Of a stretch of DNA of 64,000 nt, positions 55,014 through 63,860 are shown piece after piece. The notes under the pieces were generated by a model. The model was given only the letters and a program-made list of their open reading frames with translations. It was not told where the DNA came from and ran no database searches. Every line of letters begins with the position of its first letter. Position 1 is the first letter of the stretch. The stretch comes from Streptomyces sp. NBC_01445. Lineage in GTDB: Bacteria > Actinomycetota > Actinomycetes > Streptomycetales > Streptomycetaceae. The DNA lies in the NCBI RefSeq assembly GCF_035918235.1, contig NZ_CP109485.1:6001501-6065500 (forward strand), read 5' to 3'. The position numbers and the translations under genes are program-made.

Positions 55014-56593
55014 TCCGTCCCCCCAGGGCGGTCTGATCCGGCTGTTGCGGTGGCTGTGGCCGGTCCGTCTGTTCCGTCGGCGATGCGGGTGAAGCTGTCC
55101 AGGAGTCCCGCCGCGGCCCGGGTGACATCTTCCGTCAGGGGGCGGTCGGTTGCGTCCTGGTCGAGGACCGTATCCGCGAGGGCGAAGGCGCGGCCGACCG
55201 GGAGTTCGGGGTCGGGGTGCATGTCGCGCTGGCGCAACGCCCGTACGGCGGCGACGAGTTCGCAGCCGACGACGAGGCGGTAGGCCTCGCAGATGCGCAG
55301 GGTCTGGCGGGCGGCGAGGGACGCGAAGCTGGCCTGTTCCTCGACGCCGCGGGAGAGGACCGCGTGGCCGAGTGACGCGGGGGCGGCGAAGGCGCGCAGG
55401 TCGCCGAGGGCCGCTCCGGCCGCGTATTCGAGGATCATCACGCCCGAGGAGGCGGGTTCGCCGTCGGCGAGGAAGGGGCGCAGACGGGTGTAGGCCGGTT
55501 CGTTGAGGGTGGACAGGCGTGAGGTGGAGAGCCGGGCGACCTGGGCGATGGCGAGCCTGAAGTGGTCGAGTGCCAGGGCGAGTTGGGCCATGTAGAAGCC
55601 GCCGTGGTGGTAGGCGGCCATGTCCTGGGGGGAGATGAGGGGGTTCTCGGCGGCGGCGTTGATCTCGACGGTGAGTACGTCTTCGAGGGCGTCGGCGGCG
55701 TCCTGGGCGGGGCCGTGGATCTGGGGGACGCAGCGGAAGCCGTACGGGTCCTGGATGCGGCCCAGCGGCGGGGTCGGGCGTTCGGGGGCCCCGAGGATCG
55801 CGCGCATGCGGGCGGCGACGGCGTACGAGCCGCGGTGGTGGCGGGCCTCGTGGACGGGCAGGGCGTACGCCTCGTAGGAGCCGTCGACGGCCAGCAGGGA
55901 GAGTGCGGCGACGAGCTGGGTGGCGGAGATCAGGTCGCGCAGTTCGTGGAGCGCGAGGGCCGACTGGCCGAGAGTGAGGGCGTTGCTGCTGATGAGGGCG
56001 AGGGCGTCGTTGTTGTCGAGGGGCTGGGCGTCGGGGGCGCCGTCGCCGCGCCAGGGGTGCTCGCCGGCGAGGGCGAGGCCCATCTGGGCGAGGGCGGCGA
56101 TGTCGCCGGTGCCGACGGAGCCGAACTCGTTCACGACGGGGTAGGCGCCGGCCTCCAGGGCTTCGCAGAGCGCGGTGACGACGGTGGGCCGCAGCCCCGC
56201 ACCGCCGGCGAGGAGCTGGTTGGCGCGGACGGCTAGCATGGCGCGGACCTGCCGTGCGGGCAGCTCGTCGCCGATGGCGCCGGCGTGGCTGCGGAGCAGG
56301 CGCAGGCCGTGGTCGGCGGCGGCCTCGGTGGGCACGTCCTCGTTCCGGTTCGCGCCGACGCCGGTGGAGCGGCCGTAGACGCGGCCCCAGGCGGCGATCT
56401 CGCGGGCGGCGTTCCAGGACTCCTCGACGCGCTTCATGGCGTCGGTGCCGGGCACGGGCCGGGCGGCGGAGTCGGCCAGGCGTACGACGTCGGGCACGGG
56501 GAGACCGTGTCCGTCGAGCACGACGACGGGCGTGAGGCCCGGGGTGGCCGTCATTCGGGGCTTACCCGCGGTGTCCGCGATGTGAGACGACAT
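55010..56593 (-). CDS. Aromatic amino acid lyase (HAL/PAL family) lacking the MIO triad
   Basis: 527 residues from ATG at 56593 (GGAGGG, long spacing; ATG at 56554 possible). HAL-family hallmarks are present: YGRSTGVGANR (73-83), SSNALTLGQSALAL, DPYGFRCVPQIHG and ENPLIS. The prosthetic-group loop, normally GSVGASGDLAPLAH, reads GSVGTGDIAALAQ at 158-170: one residue shorter and without Ala-Ser-Gly, so the MIO electrophile cannot form in the usual way. It is therefore unlikely to be a standard histidine ammonia-lyase; an MIO-independent elimination, as in ergothionase-type enzymes, is an option. Confidence 0.88.
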   Translation of the reverse strand: MSSHIADTAGKPRMTATPGLTPVVVLDGHGLPVPDVVRLADSAARPVPGTDAMKRVEESWNAAREIAAWGRVYGRSTGVGANRNEDVPTEAAADHGLRLLRSHAGAIGDELPARQVRAMLAVRANQLLAGGAGLRPTVVTALCEALEAGAYPVVNEFGSVGTGDIAALAQMGLALAGEHPWRGDGAPDAQPLDNNDALALISSNALTLGQSALALHELRDLISATQLVAALSLLAVDGSYEAYALPVHEARHHRGSYAVAARMRAILGAPERPTPPLGRIQDPYGFRCVPQIHGPAQDAADALEDVLTVEINAAAENPLISPQDMAAYHHGGFYMAQLALALDHFRLAIAQVARLSTSRLSTLNEPAYTRLRPFLADGEPASSGVMILEYAAGAALGDLRAFAAPASLGHAVLSRGVEEQASFASLAARQTLRICEAYRLVVGCELVAAVRALRQRDMHPDPELPVGRAFALADTVLDQDATDRPLTEDVTRAAAGLLDSFTRIADGTDGPATATATAGSDRPGGTE

Positions 56594-56681
56594 GGTGCGC
56601 CAAACCCTCCTCAAACGGACGTCTTGTCTCGTTCCTCGGCTGCGTTAACCAGCGATTTACCTGGCGATGTGCGCCGGGGCA

Positions 56682-56727
56682 TTGACAACTTATTCAGATA
56701 CAGAGAACTCTGCATGACGATATGCAG
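56682..56727. promoter_or_regulatory. Divergent control region of the lyase and transport operons
   Basis: TTGACA at 56682-56687 resembles a -35 element; the -10 is unclear. CTGCAT-GACGAT-ATGCAG at 56710-56727 is a perfect 6-6-6 inverted repeat, and CAGAG-AA-CTCTG overlaps it at 56701-56712. The region is AT-rich relative to its surroundings. Likely binding site of the RpiR-type regulator encoded next to the lyase; inferred. Confidence 0.5.
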
Positions 56728-56747
56728 CCCGGGCAAGGGGACTCCAC

Positions 56748-57875
56748 ATGATCCAGTTCGATACGGTCCACAAACGCTTCCCGAACGGCACGACGGCAGT
56801 GCACGACCTGACGCTCGACATGCCGGAAGGGGGCGTGACCGTCTTCGTCGGGTCTTCCGGTTGCGGCAAGACGACCAGTCTGCGGATGATCAACCGGATG
56901 GTCGACCCGACCTCCGGCACCATCCGCGTCGGCGGCCGTGACGTCCTTGAGCAGGACGCGGCCGAGCTGCGCCGCTCCATCGGGTACGTCATCCAGCAGT
57001 CCGGCCTCTTCCCGCACCGCACCGTCCTCGACAACATCGCGACGGTGCCGCTCCTGCTCGGCTGGGGCCGGCGCAAGGCGCGGGCGCGGGCGGCCGAGCT
57101 CCTGGAGACCGTCGGCCTCACCGCCGAGGCCGGCAAGCGCTACCCGCACCAGCTCTCCGGCGGCCAGCAGCAGCGCGTCGGCGTGGCCCGCGCGCTCGCC
57201 GCCGACCCGCCGGTGCTGCTCATGGACGAGCCGTTCGGCGCGGTCGACCCCGTCGTGCGTACTCAGCTCCAGGACGAACTCCTGCGCCTCCAGCAGGAGT
57301 TGAACAAGACCATCGTCTTCGTCACGCACGACATCGACGAGGCCGTACGGCTCGGCGACCGGATAGCCGTCTTCCGCACGGGCGGTCACCTCGTCCAGTG
57401 CGCGCCGCCCGCCGAGCTGCTCGCCCGCCCCGCGGACGACTTCGTCGCCGACTTCCTGGGCGCCGAGCGCGGCCTGAAGCTGCTGTCCCTGACCACGCTC
57501 GCGGACGTCGGCCAGGGGCCGGCCCCGGAGGGCACCGGCTGGGAACTGGTCCTCGACGCGGCCCGCAAGCCGCTGCTGTGGCGTGACGAGGGCACCTCCG
57601 CCGAGGTGCCGGTGCGCCCGCTGCGGGACACGGACTCGCTCCTGTCGGCGCTGAACGAGTCGCTCGCGGCGCCCGGCGGCCTCGTGGCCCGGGTCGACGC
57701 GGACGGCGTCCTGACCGGCGTCACGTCCCGCGACGAGATCCACGACCGCGCGGGCCTCGCCCACATAGCCGCCGGCACCCGCGTGGACGCGCCCGAGGCC
57801 GCAGGCGACACCAGCGACGCCGCCGTCCACAAGGACGACACGGACGTCCAGAAGGACTCGGACGTGGCCTCATGA
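56748..57875 (+). CDS. OpuC/ProV-type ABC importer ATP-binding protein
   Basis: 375 residues, ATG at 56748 after AAGGGG. Walker [37 protein letters not shown] and VTHDIDEA are typical of glycine betaine/choline/carnitine importers, including [15 protein letters not shown]. The C-terminal 110 residues are a degenerate CBS-like regulatory region and an Asp/Lys-rich tail. First gene of a four-gene import operon; overlaps the permease start (ATGA). Confidence 0.93.
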   Translation: MIQFDTVHKRFPNGTTAVHDLTLDMPEGGVTVFVGSSGCGKTTSLRMINRMVDPTSGTIRVGGRDVLEQDAAELRRSIGYVIQQSGLFPHRTVLDNIATVPLLLGWGRRKARARAAELLETVGLTAEAGKRYPHQLSGGQQQRVGVARALAADPPVLLMDEPFGAVDPVVRTQLQDELLRLQQELNKTIVFVTHDIDEAVRLGDRIAVFRTGGHLVQCAPPAELLARPADDFVADFLGAERGLKLLSLTTLADVGQGPAPEGTGWELVLDAARKPLLWRDEGTSAEVPVRPLRDTDSLLSALNESLAAPGGLVARVDADGVLTGVTSRDEIHDRAGLAHIAAGTRVDAPEAAGDTSDAAVHKDDTDVQKDSDVAS

Positions 57876-58519
57876 CCATCGACTGGTCGTGGATATCGGA
57901 GCACACCTCCGACCTCACCACGCTCACGCTCTCGCACCTCCAGGCAGCGCTCTCCGCCGTCCTGCTCGGCCTGGTCATCTCGCTGCCGCTGGCCGTCGTC
58001 GCCCATCGCGTCAAGCCGCTGCGCGGCTTCCTGCTCGGGTTCTCGAACGTCCTGTTCACGATCCCGTCGATCGCGGTGTTCGTCCTGCTGCTCCCGGTCT
58101 CCGGCCTCACCCGCACCACCACGGTCATCGGCCTGACGATCTACACGCTCGTGGTGCTCCTGCGGAACACCGTCGAGGGCCTCGACTCGGTACCGGCGAA
58201 GACCAAGGAGGCCGCGAAGGCCATGGGGACGCGCCCGCTGCGCACCCTGCTCACCGTCGAACTGCCCCTCGCCCTGCCGGTGATCATGGCCGGGGTGCGG
58301 ATCGCGACCGTCATGGCGATCTCCCTGGTCTCCGTGGCGACGTACATCGGCGACGGCGGGCTCGGCCAGCTGTTCACCGACGGGTTCCAGCGCAACTTCC
58401 CGACCCCGGTCATCGCCGGCGTCGTGCTGACCCTGCTCCTCGCGCTCGCCGCGGACGCGGTCCTCGTCGCGGTGCAGTACGTGCTGACCCCCTGGACCCG
58501 CCGCCGGAGGAGTGCCTGA
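57872..58519 (+). CDS. OpuC-type ABC importer permease 1
   Basis: 215 residues, five to six spans. The permease EAA-like loop is TKEAAKAMGTRPLRTLLTVELPLALP; short pieces VELPLALPVIMAGVR and GDGGLGQLFTDGF are the standard OpuCB/OpuCD signatures. Coupled to the ATPase by a 4-base overlap. Forms a heterodimeric channel with the next gene product. Confidence 0.93.
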   Translation: MTIDWSWISEHTSDLTTLTLSHLQAALSAVLLGLVISLPLAVVAHRVKPLRGFLLGFSNVLFTIPSIAVFVLLLPVSGLTRTTTVIGLTIYTLVVLLRNTVEGLDSVPAKTKEAAKAMGTRPLRTLLTVELPLALPVIMAGVRIATVMAISLVSVATYIGDGGLGQLFTDGFQRNFPTPVIAGVVLTLLLALAADAVLVAVQYVLTPWTRRRRSA

Positions 58520-58520
58520 G

Positions 58521-59192
58521 ATGTACGAGCTCTTCAAGAACCTCGGCGCGTGGCTGGTCGACGGCGACCAGTGGGCGGGCCCCGACGGCATCGCGCACCG
58601 TCTCGCCGAGCACCTCCAGTACTCGCTGCTCGCCACGCTCATCGCGGCCGTCATCGCGCTGCCGCTCGGCCTGCTCATCGGCCACACCGGGCGCGGCGCG
58701 TTCCTCGCGATCAACCTGTCCAGCTTCGGCCGCGCGCTGCCGACCGTCGGCCTGGTCGTCCTCGTCTTCCTGGCGAGCGGCCTGTCCATGTGGCCGGTCT
58801 ACATCGCGCTCGTGGCCCTCGCGGTCCCGTCGATCGTCACCAACACGTACGCGGGCATGTCCGCCGTGGACCCGGAGGTCAGGGACGCGGCGCGCGGCCA
58901 GGGCATGCGCGGCCACCAGGTCCTGTTCCAGGTGGAGCTGCCGCTCGCGATGCCGCTGATCATGACCGGGCTGCGGCTCGCCCTGATCCAGGTCGTCGCG
59001 ACGGCGACCATCGCCGCGTACGTCTCCTTCGGCGGCCTCGGCCGCTACGTCTTCGACGGGCTCGCCCAGCGCGACCTCGTGCAGGTGCTCGGCGGTGCCG
59101 TCCTCGTGGCGGTCGTCGCCGTCGTACTCGACCTCGCGCTCTCCGCACTGCAGCGCGCCCTCTTCCGCCACCGCCCCGCCAAGTCGGCCTAG
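58521..59192 (+). CDS. OpuC-type ABC importer permease 2
   Basis: 223 residues from ATG at 58521; GGAGGAG lies at the right distance, while a GTG at 58512 would be too close. EAA-like loop RDAARGQGMRGHQVLFQVELPLAMP (pieces RDAARGQGM and VELPLAMPLIMTGLR) and SFGGLGRYVFDGLA are typical. Begins one base after the previous stop. Confidence 0.93.
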   Translation: MYELFKNLGAWLVDGDQWAGPDGIAHRLAEHLQYSLLATLIAAVIALPLGLLIGHTGRGAFLAINLSSFGRALPTVGLVVLVFLASGLSMWPVYIALVALAVPSIVTNTYAGMSAVDPEVRDAARGQGMRGHQVLFQVELPLAMPLIMTGLRLALIQVVATATIAAYVSFGGLGRYVFDGLAQRDLVQVLGGAVLVAVVAVVLDLALSALQRALFRHRPAKSA

Positions 59193-59203
59193 GAGCACGC
59201 AAG

Positions 59204-60139
59204 ATGAACCGCAGGACTGTCATCGGCGGCCTGTTCGCCGCAGCCTCCGTCCCCGCGCTCGCCGCGTGCAGCGGCGGCATCACCTCTCTCGACGGCCAGG
59301 GCTCGGGCGGCGGGGGCGGCGGCTCCAGCAAGAACGGCGTCACCATCGGCACCGCCAACTTCACCGAGAACCAGGTGCTGGGCTACCTGTACGCGGCCGC
59401 GCTCGAAGCGGCCGGTGTGAAGACGAAGGTCCGCCCCAACCTCGGCACCCGCGAGATCCTCATCCCCGCCCTCAAGGGCGGTGACATCGACCTGCTCCCC
59501 GAGTACCAGGGCGCCCTCCTGCACTACCTCGACCCGAAGTCGACGGCCACCGAGGAGGGCGAGATGCAGAACGCCCTCGCCGTCGTCCTGCCCAAGGGCC
59601 TGCAGATCCTGCCCTACGGCCTGGCGGAGGACTCCGACGCGTTCGTCGTCACCGCCGAGACGGCGAAGAAGTACAAGCTGACCTCGCTCGCCGACCTGGC
59701 CGAGCACAACGGCAAGCTCGTCATCGGCGCCGCCCCCGAGGTGAAGAAGCGCCAGGTGGGCGCGGTCGGCCTGAAGGACGTGTACGGCGTCGAGTTCAAG
59801 GAGTTCAAGTCCCTCGACTCGTCGGGTCCGCTGGTCAAGGGCGCCCTGAAGAAGGGCGACGTCGACGTGGCGAACCTCTTCACCACCGACACGGACATCG
59901 TCGACAACCACTGGGTCGTCCTCACCGACCCCAAGAACCTCGTCCCCGGCCAGCACGTCGTCCCGCTCGTCGCCGACCGCAAGGCCGACTCGACGGTCCG
60001 CAAGGCGCTCGCGCGCCTGGGCAACGTACTGACCACGGAGCAGCTCACCGAGCTCAACCGGCAGGTGGACAAGGACAAGAAGGATCCCGAGGACGTCGCC
60101 AACGCGTACGCGCGTCAGCACGGGATCAGCAAGGGCTGA
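59204..60139 (+). CDS. OpuAC-type substrate-binding lipoprotein
   Basis: 311 residues, ATG at 59204. Lipobox LAACSGG anchors it outside the membrane; a Gly/Ser linker follows. The OpuAC fold begins VTIGTANFTENQVLGYLYA and includes LKGGDIDLLPEYQGALLHYL, NLFTTDTDIVDNHWVVL and LVPGQHVVPLVAD. This group binds quaternary ammonium compounds (betaine, choline, carnitine, ergothioneine in EgtU) through an aromatic cage. The substrate here is not known; the adjacent lyase suggests a compound that the lyase can cleave. Confidence 0.92.
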   Translation: MNRRTVIGGLFAAASVPALAACSGGITSLDGQGSGGGGGGSSKNGVTIGTANFTENQVLGYLYAAALEAAGVKTKVRPNLGTREILIPALKGGDIDLLPEYQGALLHYLDPKSTATEEGEMQNALAVVLPKGLQILPYGLAEDSDAFVVTAETAKKYKLTSLADLAEHNGKLVIGAAPEVKKRQVGAVGLKDVYGVEFKEFKSLDSSGPLVKGALKKGDVDVANLFTTDTDIVDNHWVVLTDPKNLVPGQHVVPLVADRKADSTVRKALARLGNVLTTEQLTELNRQVDKDKKDPEDVANAYARQHGISKG

Positions 60140-60153
60140 AGGAGAGTCGGATC

Positions 60154-61554
60154 ATGGCCGAAGCACTCGTGGAGCGGCGCTCCATCGACGTAGTCCCCGA
60201 CGAGGAACGTCACGGCACGGCGTTCTCGCAGTTCACGCTCTGGCTCGGCGCGAACCTCCAGATCACCGCCGTCGTGACGGGCGCACTCGCCGTCGTCTTC
60301 GGCGGGGACGTGGTCTGGTCGCTCGTCGGGCTCGTCGTCGGCAACCTGCTGGGCGGCGCCGTCATGGCGCTGCACTCGGCGCAGGGCCCCAGGCTCGGCC
60401 TGCCGCAGATGATCCAGTCACGCGCCCAGTTCGGTGTGCGCGGCGCGGTCGTCCCGCTGCTCCTGGTGATCCTGATGTACGTCGGGTTCTTCGCGAGCGG
60501 CAGCGTGCTCGCCGGACAGGCCGTCGGCGAGCTCACGCACACCGGCGACACCACGGGCATCGTCGTGTTCGCCCTGGTCACCGGGGCGATGGCGACCGTC
60601 GGCTACCGCGTCATCCACGCGCTCGGCCGGGTCGCCAGCATCGTGTGCGCCGTCGCCTTCGTCTACCTCGGCATCCGGCTCCTGGACCGGGTCGACCTGT
60701 CCGCGCTGCTGCACGACGCGCACTTCGACGCCCCGATGTTCCTGCTCGCCATCTCGCTCTCCGCGTCCTGGCAGCTCGCCTTCGGCCCGTACGTCGCGGA
60801 CTACTCGCGCTATCTGCCCCGCACGACGTCGGCGAAGTCCACGTTCTGGTGGACGCTGTCGGGGTCGGCGATCGGCTCGCAGTGGTCGATGACGTTCGGC
60901 GTCCTCGTCGCGGCGACGGCGGGCGCGAAGTTCCTCGACAACCAGGTCAGCTACGTGGTCGGCCTCGGCGGCGCCGGGATCATCGCCTCGTTCCTGTACT
61001 TCGTGATCGCGCTCGGCAAGCTCACCATCAACGTGCTCAACACGTACGGCGGCTTCATGTCGATGGTGACGAGCGTCAGCGGCTTCCGCGGCCAGAAGGT
61101 CCTCTCGCAGGGCGCCAGGGCCGCGTACATCGCGCTGATCATGATCGCGGGCACGGCGGTCGCGCTCATCGGCAAGGACAGCTTCCTGTCGTCCTTCAAG
61201 GACTTCCTGCTGTTCCTGCTGACCTTCTTCACGCCCTGGTCGGCGATCAACCTGGTCGACTACTACCTGATCTCCAAGGAGCGGTACGACATCCCGGCCC
61301 TCTCCGACCCGCACGGGCGCTACGGGGCCTGGCGCTGGGACGCGCTCACCGTGTACGCGGTCGGGCTCCTCGCGCAGCTCCCGTTCCTCGCCACGCACTT
61401 CTACACGGGCCCCCTCGTCGAGCCGCTCGGCGGCGCCGACGTCTCCTGGATCGTGGGCCTCGTGGTGCCGGCCGTCCTGTACTGGGCCGTGGCCCGGCGC
61501 AACACGGCGCACATCCCCGAGCGGACGCTGCGTGAGCCGGTGGCGGCGGAGTAG
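60154..61554 (+). CDS. NCS1-family permease (cytosine/purine/hydantoin type)
   Basis: 466 residues, about 12 spans, ATG at 60154, 14 bp after the binding-protein stop. NCS1 features: FTLWLGANLQITAVVTGAL (span 1), LPQMIQSRAQFGVRGA between spans 2 and 3, SASWQLAFGPYVADYSRYLP in spans 6-7, and FLLTFFTPWSAINLVDYYL near the end. Family members import nucleobases, hydantoins or allantoin with Na+ or H+. Its place at the end of a betaine-type import operon suggests transport of a related heterocycle. Confidence 0.9.
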   Translation: MAEALVERRSIDVVPDEERHGTAFSQFTLWLGANLQITAVVTGALAVVFGGDVVWSLVGLVVGNLLGGAVMALHSAQGPRLGLPQMIQSRAQFGVRGAVVPLLLVILMYVGFFASGSVLAGQAVGELTHTGDTTGIVVFALVTGAMATVGYRVIHALGRVASIVCAVAFVYLGIRLLDRVDLSALLHDAHFDAPMFLLAISLSASWQLAFGPYVADYSRYLPRTTSAKSTFWWTLSGSAIGSQWSMTFGVLVAATAGAKFLDNQVSYVVGLGGAGIIASFLYFVIALGKLTINVLNTYGGFMSMVTSVSGFRGQKVLSQGARAAYIALIMIAGTAVALIGKDSFLSSFKDFLLFLLTFFTPWSAINLVDYYLISKERYDIPALSDPHGRYGAWRWDALTVYAVGLLAQLPFLATHFYTGPLVEPLGGADVSWIVGLVVPAVLYWAVARRNTAHIPERTLREPVAAE

Positions 61555-61626
61555 GGACCGGCCCAGGGACAAGAGGGGGGCTAGCCCCACTGCCACGGCG
61601 GGATTCACTCCGTACCGTAGGCCGGT

Positions 61627-62049
61627 ATGGAAGCCCGTGACGCCGAACTCAAGAAGGAACTCGACGCCACCCTGCACGCGCGCAGGGAACTCGGCGAAGA
61701 GTACGAGTCCGCGCTCGTCGACTCGTTCCTGGACAAGGTCGAGCAGCGCCTCGACGGTGCCGTGGACCGCCGCGTGCGGCGGCAGCTGGCGGAGCAGCAG
61801 ATGGTCGTCGCCCGCGGCGCGCGCTCCCCGCGCGGCGACAGCGACAGCTGGGGCGAGCGCTTCGGCTTCGGCGTCGTCTCCCTGGTCCTCGCCATCCCGC
61901 TGTCCGCGATCGCCGTCGTCAACGCCGATCTCCCCGGCCTGCTGATCGCCTGGACGGGCATCGTCGGCGTGAACGCGCTGCACGCGGTGCGGGGGATGCC
62001 GAGGTTCGGGTCGCGCAAGGAGCGCGACTCCTCGGACTGGGAGGACTGA
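61627..62049 (+). CDS. Two-span membrane protein, unknown
   Basis: 140 residues, ATG at 61627. A helical N-terminal half (LKKELDATLHARRELGEEYE, then VEQRLDGAVDRRVRRQLAEQ) is followed by two membrane spans (FGVVSLVLAIPLSAIAVV and LLIAWTGIVGVNALHAV) and a short acidic tail. Common in Streptomyces as a hypothetical; function not known. Convergent with the roadblock operon. Confidence 0.78.
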   Translation: MEARDAELKKELDATLHARRELGEEYESALVDSFLDKVEQRLDGAVDRRVRRQLAEQQMVVARGARSPRGDSDSWGERFGFGVVSLVLAIPLSAIAVVNADLPGLLIAWTGIVGVNALHAVRGMPRFGSRKERDSSDWED

Positions 62050-62050
62050 G

Positions 62051-62095
62051 CCCCCGCACGCGCGGGGGGCGCCGCACCCGGCGGGGCGCGGCGCC
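62051..62095. terminator. Convergent terminator hairpins
   Basis: Two adjacent stems: CCCCCGC-ACGC-GCGGGGG (62051-62068) and GGCGCCGC/GCGGCGCC (62068-62075 and 62088-62095), between convergent genes. Confidence 0.75.
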
Positions 62096-62125
62096 GTCCC
62101 TGAGCGGGCGGGAGGGCCTGGAGAC

Positions 62126-62500
62126 TCAGACGTCCAGCTCCGCCTCGATCTTCTTCAGCTGGTGGCGTGCCATCGCCAGGTTCGCGCGGCTCGAGTCGAG
62201 GACCAGGTACAGGAAGAGGCCGTTGCCGGATCGCCCCGACAGCAGGCGGATCAGGTGGTACTGGGTGCCGAGCGTGATCAGGATGTCCTCGATCTCGTCC
62301 TTGAGGCCGAGGTGCTCCATGGTGCGGAGCTTCGCCCGTACGACGTCGGTGTTGCCCGCGGCGGCCACTTCGAGGTCGAAGTCCTTGCTGCCGCCGATGG
62401 TGCCAAGCGCCATGCCGCTCGTGTAGTCGACGAGCGCGGCGGCGGTGGCGCCTTCGATCGAGGTGACGGCGTCCTTGAGGGAGGCTTCGGTGTTGGCCAT
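62126..62500 (-). CDS. Roadblock/LC7-like protein
   Basis: 124 residues, ATG at 62500 after AAAGGA. Roadblock-like alpha/beta pattern: [60 protein letters not shown] and [25 protein letters not shown], read here as separate strands and helices. Its C-terminal pattern is shared by the partial gene at the window edge. Roadblock proteins regulate small GTPases in bacteria; last gene of this operon. Confidence 0.82.
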   Translation of the reverse strand: MANTEASLKDAVTSIEGATAAALVDYTSGMALGTIGGSKDFDLEVAAAGNTDVVRAKLRTMEHLGLKDEIEDILITLGTQYHLIRLLSGRSGNGLFLYLVLDSSRANLAMARHQLKKIEAELDV

Positions 62501-62541
62501 GGTCGGTCCTTTCGAGGGATGCACGTGTGCGGTGGAGTCGT

Positions 62542-63018
62542 TCAGGAAGCGGACGGGGGCGGTACGGGGCGTGTCGGCAGCCGCTGTTGCCGGGGCGACG
62601 GCCGTGCCTGCCGCCCCTCGGGCGCGGGCCGAGGTTCGACGGGTGTCAGGACGTCCGCCACGAGTTCGCCGATACGCGCCCCGGAGCGGCGGCCCTCCAG
62701 GTGCAGGCGGCCGACGCTGACCTGGTCGTCCGCGAGCAGCGTCAGGACGGCTGACGGGCCGGCCGCGTAGGTGGCCACATAGCCGTGCGTGCCGCGCACG
62801 AGGAGTTCGCGGAGGGCGCCGCGCCCCGTCGCGTCGGCCATGCGCAGGGCCACACCGAGTGAGGCGGCGGTGAGCGCGGCGAGGGACTCGGCCTCCACGC
62901 CCGGGGTGTCCTGGGCGAGCACGAGCCCGTCGACACCCGCCGCGAGCGCACCCGTGAGGCGGGGCATCCGAGCCCTCAACCGGTGCAGTTCTTCGAGGAC
63001 TTCGGCCTCGGCCGTCAT
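62542..63018 (-). CDS. Roadblock/LC7-domain protein
   Basis: 158 residues, ATG at 63018 with AGGAGA. The roadblock fold is clearer than in its neighbour: [58 protein letters not shown] and [21 protein letters not shown] Pro/Arg-rich tail follows residue 125. Bacterial roadblock proteins pair with MglA-like GTPases or conservon sensors; no GTPase is in the visible part of the operon. Confidence 0.88.
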   Translation of the reverse strand: MTAEAEVLEELHRLRARMPRLTGALAAGVDGLVLAQDTPGVEAESLAALTAASLGVALRMADATGRGALRELLVRGTHGYVATYAAGPSAVLTLLADDQVSVGRLHLEGRRSGARIGELVADVLTPVEPRPAPEGRQARPSPRQQRLPTRPVPPPSAS

Positions 63019-63056
63019 CAGCTGTCTCCTCTCGGCACGCTGGCGGAGCGCGCGTC

Positions 63057-63860
63057 TCACAGGGCCTCCAGCGCGTCTCTGAGGCGGCGTAACAGGGCGA
63101 CATCGGCGTCGGCCGACGCCGCGCCGGCCCAGGCGGGCACGGCCGGGGCGGGCGGCAGCGGACGCGGCGCCGCAGCCCGTACGAGGCCGGCGGCGGCGAG
63201 CCTGCGCAGATCCACCAGGGTGTGGAAGGCGGGCCTGCCGAGGACGTGGGAGATGTCGGCCGCGGTGCGCGCCCCGTCCACGAGGGCGAGCACCGCGCGC
63301 TGGCGCGGCGGCACCGCGGGGCTGTGGCGGCCGCCGTCCCGTTCGAGGGGCGCCGTGTCGGTCGCGGCGTCGGGCCGGATGCCGTGCAGCAGCTCGCGCC
63401 GGCGCAGCGTCTCGGCCTCCACGGACGCGACGGAGACGGGATGGACGGTGCCGAACCAGTGGGCGGCGCCGTAGCGGAAGCGGGCCGGGGCGCCGCTGGG
63501 CGCGAGGGCGAAGAACGCGGCGTCGTAGAGGGCGCCCAGGTGGCAGAGTTCGAGCGCGCCGTCGGTGAGCCGGCCGCTCTCCACGAGGTACCGGCCGACC
63601 CGCTGCCGTGTCCCGGCCGCGTCGACGGCCTCCCACCAGCCGTCGGGGTGCAGGGTGCCGCCGGTGGTGAGCAGGACGTCGATGCCGGGCGTCGCGGGGC
63701 TCTCGGCGTGCACGACCTGTCCGTCGGCGAGGTAGAGCGTGCCGCGGTCGCGCAGCAGGGCGCCGGTGGCCCGCTCCTCGGCGAGGCGGCGCAGCATGGG
63801 GGAGACCCCGGCCGGTGCCGTGGTGCGCCCCTCGGCCCTGGCCGCTGCCGTCGCGGTCAC
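63057..63860 (-). CDS. DUF4388-like protein with C-terminal winged-helix segment
   Basis: 267 residues, GTG at 63860 overlapping the upstream stop (GTGA). The N-terminal half resembles DUF4388/PatA-type domains: [38 protein letters not shown] middle part has [15 protein letters not shown]. The C-terminal [20 protein letters not shown] and [16 protein letters not shown] form a winged-helix-like element. Such proteins act in signalling clusters with roadblock and GTPase components. Function inferred from context only. Confidence 0.75.
   Translation of the reverse strand: MTATAAARAEGRTTAPAGVSPMLRRLAEERATGALLRDRGTLYLADGQVVHAESPATPGIDVLLTTGGTLHPDGWWEAVDAAGTRQRVGRYLVESGRLTDGALELCHLGALYDAAFFALAPSGAPARFRYGAAHWFGTVHPVSVASVEAETLRRRELLHGIRPDAATDTAPLERDGGRHSPAVPPRQRAVLALVDGARTAADISHVLGRPAFHTLVDLRRLAAAGLVRAAAPRPLPPAPAVPAWAGAASADADVALLRRLRDALEAL

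Noticed and set aside
55010..56593. Calling this gene hutH (histidine ammonia-lyase)
   Set aside because: The MIO-forming Ala-Ser-Gly is absent and no other hut genes are adjacent.
56748..60139. A simple osmoprotectant (glycine betaine) uptake operon
   Set aside because: Possible, but osmoprotectant operons are not usually divergent from a lyase-RpiR pair or followed by an NCS1 permease; kept as the main alternative to the catabolic reading.
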